A stretch of 64,000 nucleotides of DNA from Batillaria attramentaria (Eukaryota > Mollusca > Gastropoda > Batillariidae), in contig JACVVK020000032.1 in NCBI GenBank assembly GCA_018292915.2, forward strand, positions 1,263,501-1,327,500, given 5' to 3'. Within the stretch, counting starts at the first letter, position 1. The number at the start of each line of letters is the position of its first letter. A model generated the notes under the pieces. The model worked only from the letters and a program-made list of their open reading frames with translations, made no database searches and was not told the origin of the DNA. The position numbers were made by a program, and so were the translations under genes. This document shows positions 47,150 to 60,586 of this stretch, one piece after another.

Positions 47150-48219
47150 CCAGGATCCAAAAATAATCTATACACTTCCATGCACACAGTCTATACTTTC
47201 AACAGGTCAAAATGATACAGTCTACATTGCGTGCACCTGCCCTTGGTAGCCACTGCTGTTACTCCACAAGTGATTTCATTAGCAAGCCAAGCTAAATAAT
47301 AAATACATACAAACAACTTGCTAGATAAGTGCATTGTAATAATACTGATAGCAAACAACCAGCCTTCGCCGTACATTGAGGGTGATTTTGCTCCCACACT
47401 TTGACACGTCCATAGTATAGTTTTCACACTGGATCCAGAAAACTTAATGACTTTGTCAGTTATAGTATCGGAGAATCACTCACCAGTATCTGTGTGATTT
47501 TGATTGTAAACAAATAAAATAAAAACATCGTTTTAAAATTGTTCAGAGATGACTTTACAGACGTGAGCACCATCACATCCGCGTTTTGGGATAAACTTGA
47601 AGCCTTAAGCTACTGCTAGTCATGACAATGTGTGTTTCTGTTTCATCAAATCAAATGAAGTAATACTTTATTGTCCCAGTCATGAGAAATTATTTTGCAG
47701 CAAATTAAGACAGACATTACAGTCAAATTGCACATTGTCAAAATGAATAAATAATACAAGGTGCTAAATTATGATAAAAAGCGTAAGATAAGACACATGC
47801 AGGTGCTTCCTCACAATTACAGCTCTCCTTGTTTTTTGTTTAATTCCAACACCTCCCCCCCCCCCCCCCAACCCCCGTTGAAGGTTAGCCGAAACTTTGG
47901 GAATACTGAACTTCGTCTTGTATGTTTGTCAATGCGTGGTTTAAACCTTTTGATACTGTTCTGATCTGTTTATTCCTTCACCAAGAAGTAGACCAATCGT
48001 CCGCATTTGTAGCCAAGTTTCTATGCACTTTCCCCCCCCTGTAATTTGTACTCGTACACTGGACCCCCTCTGGCAATAAATACGGTTATGGAAAACCGTC
48101 GAGCCCACAGTGGGAGGTGTGCAAAACACAAACTGCGCCTGAAGAAAGAGAAAGTGGACTACATCAGTGTATGTCAGTACTCAGTCTGTGTGTGCGTGCG
48201 TGCGTGCGTGCGCGCGCGC

Positions 48220-48252
<33 letters not shown>

Positions 48253-48544
48253 CAGGAGAGAGAGAGAATAATTTTAGCCAGGGATAACTTGGTTACTGGA
48301 GGCGCAACGCAGTAAAGGCTTGAACTTGAACCGACTGACTTGATACTACCTGGTGTTGACTTGTAAATCGCACCTTTAAAACAAGTACACGTATCATGCT
48401 CAAGCAACCACCGGCATCAGTGGTATCCCGGACAGTATGGCATATCTCTCGAGTCCCTGGGGATCTCAGTCGTGTGCAACCTTCTTCATTTCGGCCACTG
48501 ACTCAGCCCCCGCGCCCCTAGAGTATAGGGATGGTCTCAAAGTG
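47081..48544. other. Intergenic stretch, no gene seen
   Basis: Contains (GT)n at 47113-47147, a C-run at 47856-47869, and GCGT/GT/GA repeats at 48186-48268. No exon recognised. Confidence 0.5.
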
Positions 48545-48990
48545 TCTCTGTATTCGGCTGGTTGTCTAGTGTGTAAGATTTCATCACCAAGGCGAGAGGT
48601 GCGGGTTCGAGTCCCACTTAGGGCAAAGCCGGAATTTGTTTCCCTCGCAGTGGGAAACGTTCACTCGGGCCGATCGTTGGGAGTTCTCTCCGGGCATTAC
48701 GGCGGCTTCCCGACTCCCCGGCTGCTTTGGAAATGCTCAGCCCACAAAATTTGAACATAATTCTAAACGTCGAAACTTAAACTGCTGATGTGATCCTTCG
48801 CAACATGTGACTATATATAGTATATAATATGTCCAGTGTGTGAGAAAATGCCGGCGTGAGTGATTCACTGTGTGAGAGTGCGTGCTGGGTTCGGTTCGCG
48901 GCGAGGCTTTGACTGCGCCAGTTCAAGAAATTGAGTAAAACGCCTACACACTACACAGCTGTCATTGTTATTACTATTACATGTATTATT
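48545..48990 (+). mobile_element. SINE-D, forward copy
   Basis: The tRNA-like head has 'tggttgtctagtgtgtaaga' and B box 'gcgggttcgagtccc'. It is followed by 'ttctctccgggcattacgg', 'cagcccacaaaatttgaaca', 'ccagtgtgtgagaaaatgc', 'gggttcggttcgcggcg' and 'ccagttcaagaaattgagta'. The inverted partner is at 49577-49992. Confidence 0.85.
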
Positions 48991-49576
48991 GTCATTCTAA
49001 AGAGGATGCTTATTAGTGTATTGTGTGTCATGTCCTTCCAGTGAAGACTTTTCCTGCCTACTTCTTTTCCTACCCCCACTCCACCCCCTCCCCCCCCCCC
49101 CACACACGAACACTAAAAAGAGGGGGGGGGGGGGTAGTGGAGGGGTTTACCCGCTCTCAAAAACTATCCAGACGAGACAAGTAAGTTGGATTTTTTTTTA
49201 AATAAGGCATACCATCGCCGCGGGAGCACGTCTGAGCATCTGCATGTTCCAGTCAAAACATGTTTGTCTTTGTTTTCCATTTCTTTCTTGGTTGTCTGGA
49301 TTCCGGCTGAAATGGTGAACTCTTGGCCTTTCCGGTCTATTTTTATGCCCACGAAACTGCCTCGTTCGCCTTGAATTTACCTCAACTTGCTTACGCGTGA
49401 AATATCCATTTCAAAACTTAAATTAGTGATTATTTTGTCTCTTTGATATCTGCGAGGGGCTATCGTTCGCAAGATTTGCAAAATAAAATATCATGCGGCG
49501 CATTTCCTGTTTGTTACACGCCATTTAGACCAAGGGCAGGGTCCACCGAGCATGGCTGGCGCAGAACATGCTGAAT
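48991..49576. other. Spacer between inverted SINE-D copies
   Basis: C- and G-homopolymer runs (about 49089-49100 and 49122-49134). No gene seen. Confidence 0.5.
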
Positions 49577-49992
49577 AATAATAATAATAATAATTGTGCA
49601 TCGTATAGGCGCTTTACTCAGTTTCTTGAACTGGCTCAAAGCGCCGCGAACCGAACCCAACACGCACGCTCACGTGAATTACACGCATTCTCTCACACAC
49701 TGGACTGAACACGTTACAATCACGTAGTGCGAAGGGTCAGATCAGCAATTCACGTTCCGGAATTTAGATTTACATTTTAATTTTCAAATTTTGTGGGCTG
49801 AACATTTCCAAAGCAGGGGGGGGGGGGGGGGGGGGGGCGGAGTACCCGGAGAGAACCCCGGACGATCGGCCGGAGTGAAGGGTGCCACGTACGAGAAGGA
49901 AACATTCGTTGCTCCGAGTCAGTGGGACTCGAACCTGACCTCTGGTACGGGTGACGAAGTCTTAACCACTAGACCACCGACCGCCCCAATAA
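49577..49992 (-). mobile_element. SINE-D, inverted copy
   Basis: The reverse complement matches 48545-48990 through the head ('tggtctagtggttaagactt', 'ggttcgagtcccactgactc'), the 'cacaaaatttgaa' centre and the 'gcgcctatacgatgcacaat' end. It closes with a (TTA)n tail (49577-49593 as ATA). Confidence 0.85.
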
Positions 49993-50192
49993 ATAATATA
50001 GAGCTGTCTCTTTCGTGAAGTTCTCGGGTCAGTGAAGTGCGCCACGATGCTAGAAGCAAAGAGTTAGATCACCACACACAGCATGGAGTGACAAAGGCTG
50101 TCTGAACATGGACCCATCAATGTGAAGAGGATCAACCCTGTTCCGGGTCCGTCGATAACTCTAGGTCCCTGCGACGACGGCCAAGTCGCTTC

Positions 50193-50395
50193 ACCAGCAC
50201 AGAACATTCTCCGCCTGTTTCGAGATTATTTCCTGTATGAGTTGTCCCTGGTGCATACACAGACCCGCAGCAAGCATGCATTTTTCGTGGGAGCTGTGTG
50301 CTCTGCCACGAAAAATTCGCCGGGCTTGTTGCGGCAAGGGAGACAACACATGCAGGAAATACTCTCTAACCAGGCTGAAAATGTACCGTGCTGGT
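50193..50395. repeat. 203-bp imperfect inverted repeat (long hairpin)
   Basis: Left arm from 'accagcacagaacattct' (50193), right arm ending 'aatgtaccgtgctggt' (50395). The arms pair through 'tatttcctg(t/c)atg' and 'ttttcgtgg'/'ccacgaaaa', leaving a loop of about 15 nt near 50292-50306. Both strands translate to similar frames ending QAENV-CW, a direct consequence of the fold. It could be a MITE or a hairpin-RNA source. Confidence 0.8.
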
Positions 50396-51340
50396 AAAAT
50401 GCGACAGTTTTCACCGCTCCTGTGCACACTGTGAAATAACAGTGGGACCTCACGGTTGTTCGCAATTGTCCACTGTCCTTGTCACCGAGTATTTTTGTTT
50501 TTTCCTTCTTTAGGTATCACTTAGCTCGGCTCGGTCTCGGTTAGCCCGACTTGGCCGTCATCGCAGGGTCAAAGAGAAGCGAGGACCCGGGTACAGGGTT
50601 GCTCCTGTACAACTACAGGCACAGAATGGGGATTACTCTTCCACGCCCTGGCGTGCAGCCTCGGTAGCGCAGATTCTGGGTCGGATGTAAATTCACAATG
50701 CGTATGACGGATCAGCAATGGCCCATATCTTACCCACGACAGCCTACAGACATCTCAGATCGATCTGTGAACTTATAAAAGTTAAGTTTTGTCCCTTTAA
50801 CACCCGGAATCCCTGCGTGTTTTCCTGTGAGGTCCGGCTGCCGTGTTGTTTCTTTTGCTCCCAACTTCAAAATCATTGTCTGAATGGCATTCCGGGGTGC
50901 ACCGTTTAAGACGACAGGAAAACGGTTCTGTCTTGCACCTCCTTTGAAGGTGTATCGAACTACTCAAAGAAGAGTGATTTTTTTCTCATCGTACAAATTA
51001 GCACCCCGTAAGGAATTGCCCTGGCGGTAAACTGATGTTGCGGTTTCTGTCTCGTCTTGTTTATCAGCCGACTTCAATCCATTGAAGGCGCCGAAGAGTG
51101 TAAGCCACAGAGTGAAAACGCCCAAAACAGTTAGTGTGAGGCAGTTTGACTGCCAAGCAGAATCGTTGCTAGATGTAGGATAATGTGTGACCAAGAAGAA
51201 ACGCACATTATAAACAACAACACGAATATAAACAACGAGAGATACATTTAACATGCAAGGTCTGGGAGAAAAAAAAATCTCACAACCGCCAACTATCAAA
51301 AGTTATGTAGAGCGGTGTGCGAGCGATTTCTCAGTTTTTC
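50396..51340. other. Intergenic stretch, no gene seen
   Basis: No family resemblance in either strand's open frames, and no obvious repeat. Confidence 0.45.
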
Positions 51341-51510
51341 CCGTCGTGGCCGAATGGTAGAGCGTTGGACTTTCAATGCTCACGGGTCGTGAGTTCGAAT
51401 CCCAGCTGGGGCCAAATATTTGTGCTGGCCTTTTTCTCGTTGCCCCGTCTTTGATATCACCCATAGTACGTGGTGGAAAAGGACGTTAAACTCCCAAACA
51501 CTCACCCACC
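51341..51510 (+). mobile_element. SINE-A (tRNA-derived), full-length copy
   Basis: The head 'cgtggccgaatggtagagcg' has A-box spacing and is followed by B box 'gagttcgaatccc', then 'ggggccaaatatttgtgctg', 'gatatcaccc', 'ggtggaaaaggacgttaaac' and 'caaacactcaccc'. It is the best-preserved copy in the window. Confidence 0.9.
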
Positions 51511-52601
51511 CCAAGGCCGTCAGTCCGGTCAGAGGAGGAGTGCTCAGGCCGAGAACTGATCAACCAGGAGTCTGCTTTGTGACTGAAATCTCACGGATGT
51601 TTGGCTCGAGTTTCACTGGCCTTTAGCGTGCCATTTTCCTTTTAGATAGATCTTCGTTGGACATTATTATGCAGCCGTGATTGGCATTACCATGGTGTCT
51701 TTGCACCCCGGTGACATGTTCTTGCAATAAACGAGGAATCTAATACGACTAGCAGGAAGGTGGTAAAACTCACAGATCTTGCTGTACAGGATATCTTAAG
51801 CTCTCCGGCGGTTGACCATCTCGCACACACGCCAGGAGTGGTCTGAGGTGCGGCAATCCTCAAAAGCTGTCTGGTGCAGCCAGAAATTCGTACTTGCACT
51901 TGTTGACCCGAGACACTCTCTACGGTTGAGTTCAGTTTGCAGACCAGGCAAAGCCACACCAACAGCATTATCTCTATACGATCTTTGTCTACTTTGTCTA
52001 AGTAGCCGTGTGCGCCTGTGAGTTGCTTTGAAAAGCGCCGGCAGCTGTACGGCCTGAAGGAAGCAACTCGCGGTCATACGCTCCTGATCTGTGTAAAGCA
52101 CGGACCCCCTACAAGATCTGAAGAGGTCGGAAATTGCGGAAGCAGACAATCGACCCAACAACCGGCACCACCCCGTGGCCACCCAGGCGCTGAAGAAGCC
52201 ACGCACCTTATTAGACTTACACCACCGGCATACGTCTCCTTATTGCCGTGGCCATCAGTGATGCAAGACCCACCGGCAGACAGCTCTCAACGCGACGTGG
52301 ATGACGGGTTATGTGACGGCGGTTCGCTGCGGAGTCTCCTTACGCTTACTGCATTAGCAACCTGTTGTAGACAGTAGCTCAGGACATGAACTCGTCACCG
52401 CAGACGGATTTTAAAATATCAGCCTGCAATCTTCCTCTCCGTTGAAGTCGACACTTTAAAAAAAAAGAAAAAAGAAGTTCCTGCTTAGATCGAAAGTAGC
52501 GGATAAACCATTCGGACTGCATCCCTTCGGATAACGATACCCTGCTCGTTCTGCTCGAACGCGAGCCCCCGTTTTGTGACTGGAAGAGGTAGCTCTGGGA
52601 A
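51511..52601. other. Region upstream of the secreted-peptide gene
   Basis: Contains the promoter side of the gene at 52602, but no core element could be fixed. Overlapping open frames at 52206-51796 (-, 136 aa) and 52018-52377 (+, 119 aa) show no recognised motif and are not called as genes. Confidence 0.4.
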
Positions 52602-54541
52602 ATGCACACGATGACGTTCTCGTGTGTGTTGATATTCATGGTGCTGTCCATCGCTGGTAGTCAGAATCGTGATTCAAGACCACGCGTGAGTATTTACCAA
52701 TATACTAAATTTCATTACAGTTCCGTGGTGGCGGCTAACCACAATTTGCATTACAAGTTACCTACAGAGAGCCAGCCACTCGTAACTAGTGATGTAATAT
52801 TCTAGTTCCGTGGTGGCGGCTAACCACAATTTGCATTACAAGTTACCTACAGAGAGCCAGCCACTCGTAACTAGTGATGTAATATTCTAGTTCCGTGGTG
52901 GCGGCTAACCACAATTTGCATTACAAGTTACCTACAGAGAGCCAGCCACTCGTAACTAGTGATGTAATATTCCTTGTCATTTTTCGTGAAAATCTGTGTC
53001 CCAAATGTTCCAGTTAGTCGGCTTCTGGATCATACTTTCCTGTTTGCTGATAGGCAGAGCAATGATAAAGACCAGGTTTCGCTGAAAGTTTTTTTTTTTC
53101 TCCTTTCATCTGATTCTGGCTGTTATTCTTTGTGGTATGCAACTGTGTTTTGTTTGTGACAAACACGTTTAAATTACAGACAATCTTGGACCAGGAGGGT
53201 GTTATAAAAAACGTTCTTGACACAAACCTATTAGTTTGCGTAAGATTGGGGTGGGGGGTCGGGGCGGGGGGGGGGGGGGGTAAAAAGTTGCCTGCAAGTC
53301 TTCTTTTACCTTAATTGTACATCGTCCATGACACTCTACTATTTCCCTCTTTGAAAGATTACGTTTATAATGCGAAACCATAGTATTTACTGGAACAATA
53401 ACTAAGCCAATGGCACCAACCACTCTTGTAAAAAAAAAAAATTCAAAAGAAACGTACAACTTTGAAATTTCAAAGAACCAGACAAAAAGAGTGATCCCAA
53501 GGAGGGAGTGATAAGACTGCATTTCAAGCATCTGTTTGCAGCACCGCAAAGACAAATTAAACGTGTTTTGACTAGGGCGGAAAGAAAAACAGGACATGCA
53601 CAACTGCCGGTTGTTGGGTGGAGCAAACGGGACGGTTACTGTTGCTGCTTCTTGATGGGTTGTTTTTGAAGGAACGTCGGAGTTTGTTTTTGTTTTTTTC
53701 TCTTTTGTTTTAATTGCATTAGAAATGATTTTTGCCAGGAGTTCTTTGCAGACCATAGCATTCGTTTGTTTAGTATAACAGTGTCACTCGTCAGAGTTGT
53801 ATCGTACAAATTACTGACTGAACTCCACAGGAAAAAATCAGAAGGGGAAAATAGCTAGACAACTGACACCAGCTTTGAAGCTCTTACAAAGAATAAGTCT
53901 TCTTTTTGTTTGGATTGCAGGGTGCAGGAAGTAACGCCTTGCAGGTTCTTGTCAACGCGTTAGAGAGTGGTGAAGACACGAGTACTGATCTTCTGCGTTA
54001 CACGCCCTCCACACCGGCTCCAGAAAACATCAACTGCTATGTAGAAGTGCCAACGGTGAGTTCATAATGGCATAATGTACGTACTGTTGTGTCCTTATCC
54101 TTGCCAGACCCCGGTAGAGTGATGATAGTCGTATCATCATTATTTATAGCCATACGATATTTGGCAAGGACTGTATATAACTTCACGCAGCAAAGATCCA
54201 AATCCAAGGCAGATGATTTTAGCGCAGACGCACAGACACCAAATGCAAAGACACAAAACACAAATGCCTGTTACAACTAGCAGCGGATTCTTTTTTACAG
54301 GATCCATCTGTCAAACTATCATAAGCGACAAAATGAAAAATCCCGTAACAAATGGTAGTACTGACCGTGTACTCATACAAGAGTGAATTAGCAATAGTGT
54401 TTTGTTTTGCTTTCTGGCTGCCCTGCTATGAAATAGCACAACTGACCGAAACTGTCTTTTTTCTCTCAGTTTTCTATCGGCAATATGTGTGCGTGCGTGC
54501 GTGCGTGCGTCTGTGCGTGCGTGCGTGAGTGCGTGTGTGTG

Positions 54542-54585
<44 letters not shown>

Positions 54586-54914
54586 TGTGTGTGTGTGTGT
54601 GTGTGCGTGCTTGCGTGCGTGCGTGCGTGTGAAACTAAACTGAAATATTCATTTTTTTTGTTGTACAATGCTGGCCTTCATGATACCCCAAGCTTTAAAG
54701 AAAACCTTTGCTTATCTAGAATACACTGTTTCTGAGATATTTGTTTCTGCTGGCATTTATACAGACTACACGTGTTGGTGGACGCTGTATCCAGTTTGGA
54801 AGGCGTGGCTCCCGCTTCCGACCCTGGGCGTGTGAGGCTGGGGCTTATTTGGACTTCTACAGCACACGCTGTCAGCGCTTTAGGGGCGGGGGCGGCGCAG
54901 CCGGAGGAAACTAA
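52602..54914 (+). CDS. Small secreted cysteine-containing peptide precursor, 122 aa, complete
   Basis: Exons are 52602-52685, 53921-54055 and 54765-54914; all junctions are phase 0 and GT-AG. The first 20 or so residues (MHTMTFSCVLIFMVLSIAGS) are a clear signal peptide, so the product is secreted. Exon 2 encodes a propeptide-like stretch with a Thr/Pro segment (TPSTPAPENINC) holding the first mature cysteine. Exon 3 supplies three more cysteines (RCIQF, PWACEAGAY, STRCQRF) and a Gly-rich end. An FGRR site in exon 3 looks like an amidation/dibasic cleavage signal, so a peptide hormone or neuropeptide role is possible. A defence or structural role is equally open; I do not recognise the family. 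A related exon 2 occurs in the gene at 60587-63837. Intron 1 holds an exact 85-bp triplicate and intron 2 a (GTGC)n tract. Confidence 0.75.
52719..52973. repeat. Three identical tandem copies of an 85-bp unit
   Basis: Units beginning 'agttccgtggtggcggctaa' start at 52719, 52804 and 52889 and end 'gtgatgtaatattc'. I see no difference between the copies except at the last base. It lies in intron 1 of the secreted-peptide gene, about 35 bp past the exon 1 donor. Confidence 0.95.
54487..54630. repeat. (GTGC)n/(GT)n microsatellite
   Basis: Mostly GTGC tetramers with a GT run at about 54587-54604, in intron 2 of the secreted-peptide gene. Confidence 0.95.
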
Positions 54915-56090
54915 TAATTGGATGACTGGTCTTTTATAGGCGTTCTCTGTGCTCAGTGGAACACGTACCATTTCTCTTGACGATTCATTCGGTATTTACA
55001 TGTTTAGGGGTTATAATTACACGCAGATTGAATTCTTCAATTTTGAGACATCCACGTCATTATAAATTAAGTTCTAAAAGCGCAATTGAAACCATTCAAA
55101 TGTTTCCATGGAGTATTTTGATCGAGATGGACATCATACGCGTAACAGACAGTGATTCAATGATGAGTATTTGTACATAAAAAGCATGCCAGCTTCTTTG
55201 TCTTTTTTTTTTTTTTTTTTTTTGGAAGCAGGCTGCAAACTTGAAATGGCGGTATATTCGCGAAAACGTGCTTTGTATATAGATGTAGCCTATCCATTAT
55301 GCATTGTTTTGTGAACTCAACTTATGTACAAACGACATAACAATTTTTAGCAGGGTGTAGAGCCAGTGACTTCAATTTTACCCCTTACACTTAGAAATCC
55401 CCTTGATTTCCACGATTTTGTCATGGCCTTCACTTGTGTGGAACTTAGAACTGATTGTACTAGCACAGGTAGTTTTAAAGATTTTGTAAGTACCGTTCAC
55501 AGTTTTTGTGCCTTGACGAAACCCACTGAGGCTCTTGCCAGGCATTTCTTTCTGACTAGCGTATACCTCAACGAAATTACGTGCACACCTCTCGTGTTTG
55601 TTACTCAGACTTTGTTTTAATATATTTCAGACTGTTCATTTGTTATAACAAAATGAGTATGAGTATGGTTGTTTTACTGTGACATTTAAGTTTTGCAGCG
55701 ATTGTGTTTTTCTAACCCAGCCGGCTTGCATCTAAATTATTGAGATGATCCTCCTCTCGTTTTTCGACTGAAACGAAACTTTCTCAACAAAACATAAAAA
55801 TGTTTGATTGTACTCTGAAAGTGAAAGGAAAATGAAATGAGAAAAATCACATACTCAAAAACGAATACGATCCATTTATATAACACATATTCATATAACA
55901 CAAAACCAATTAGATTCCCAGAGTGAGCTGATCACGTGATAGAAAGTGTTTTTGGGGTCAGAAAAACAGAACCTGAAAGTCTGGGCTGATTGTGTGATTT
56001 AGTGGATTTTTTTTTCTTGTATGAAAATTACTCTTGCGTACCGTTAGAGTTATTTGGACTAAATAATCTGTTGAATGCATGCTGGACTTC
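54915..56090. other. Downstream region of the secreted-peptide gene
   Basis: Poly-T at about 55203-55223. An open frame at 55366-55620 (84 aa) has no recognised motif. A poly-A signal for the gene could not be fixed. Confidence 0.45.
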
Positions 56091-56252
56091 GGGGAGCCGG
56101 GGTAGAGCGTTGGACTTCTAATGCTCGGGTCGTGAGTTCGTATCCCGGCTGGAGCCAAATTTTTGTGCTGGCTTTTTCATCGTTGTCCCGTCTTTGATAT
56201 CACCCGTATGTGGTGGAAAAGGACGTTAAACCCCCAAACACCCCACCCACAC
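56091..56252 (+). mobile_element. SINE-A copy
   Basis: 'agagcgttggacttctaatg', then 'gagttcgtatcccggctgg', 'ttttgtgctggctttttcat', 'gtggaaaaggacgttaaac' and 'caaacaccccaccc'. The A-box region is shortened relative to 51341-51510. Confidence 0.85.
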
Positions 56253-56787
56253 CCGCATGCCGGACTTCGAAAGTATCAGGGAAGAACTGAAGTCACTTAG
56301 TGCAGGCGACACACGAACTTCAAACACTCTACTTTTCACCGCGAAAACTTGTTCTCTTGTGCAGCAAGACACACACAAGGGTGGTAGTCAAGATGGCGGG
56401 GAACGTTACCGATGCTTCATCGATTCGAAACGTTTTAACGACGCTTGCTCTCACGTAAAGCTTTATGTTGGAAGCAGGGGCATGCACACGTCTCTATACT
56501 GTAGTACGTTTAAATCCTTTTCAAGTTGATAAACGACCCCTTTCTTTCAGTTTCACACCCACTGGTCGAAATCCAGCAGACGATAGCACATAGTGAATGT
56601 GAGTGGCACCAGAAAATCTCCCTGTATTTCAGTTTGTCGATGTGAAACAACGGGGCAATTTTCAACCGGACAACATTTTCACTAACAGGTTCCCACTCCC
56701 CCCCCCCCTCCACCTACCCCCTACCCCCCCCCCTTTTTAAATATTTTTTTTACTATTTTATTGTCCCTTTCGGAAAATTCGTTCTGC

Positions 56788-57032
56788 TTTCCATGGTGGA
56801 AGCGCGTCGCCGCGACGCCACTCAACCTACCTTTTTTCTAGGGGAGGAAAGCCGGATAACCCGGAGAGAAAACCCCGACTGATGAGCAGCACGGTAGCCA
56901 GGAAGAACCGGTATCACATATCACAAGCTCGACCTGGGCTCGAACCCACGCTTCGCTGTGACAGCGGTGACGGCCGTTTAGTAGCGCAGCGACTAAGTCC
57001 GATGCGCTACCTATTAGACCACCGCTCACTCG
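56788..57032 (-). mobile_element. SINE-C copy, inverted
   Basis: The reverse complement gives 'gagcggtggtctaataggta', 'gcgctactaaacggccgtc', 'cgagcttgtgatatgtgata', 'ctctccgggttatccggctt' and 'gcgacgcgcttcc'. It matches 24375-24625 and 61938-62265. Confidence 0.85.
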
Positions 57033-57100
57033 TTAAGCACGTTGACTTGCACATATTTCAATCATATTGTTTTACCTGCGAGCAATCATCCTCAAACTTT

Positions 57101-57275
57101 TGTGGGAGTCGGGTTAGCCGAATGGTAGAGCGCTGGACTTTCAATGCTCGGGTCGTGAGTTCGAATCCTGGCTGGGGCAAAATATTTGTGCTGACCTTTT
57201 TTTCTCGTTGCCCCGTCTTTGATATCACCCATACTTGATGGAAAATGACGTTAAACTCCTAAACACCCAACCACC
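57101..57275 (+). mobile_element. SINE-A copy
   Basis: 'gggttagccgaatggtagag', 'gagttcgaatcctggctgg', 'aaaatatttgtgctgacc', 'gatatcacccatacttgatg', 'gacgttaaactcctaaacac'. It lies about 70 bp downstream of an inverted SINE-C. Confidence 0.88.

Positions 57276-60586
<3,311 letters not shown>

Noticed and set aside
50122..50465. Frames on both strands ending QAENV-CW, looking like paralogous proteins
   Set aside because: The similarity of the two strands follows from the 203-bp inverted repeat.
51796..52377. Overlapping frames of 136 aa (-) and 119 aa (+)
   Set aside because: They lie on opposite strands of the same DNA, with no recognised motif and no matching splice signals. Chance open frames in GC-balanced sequence.
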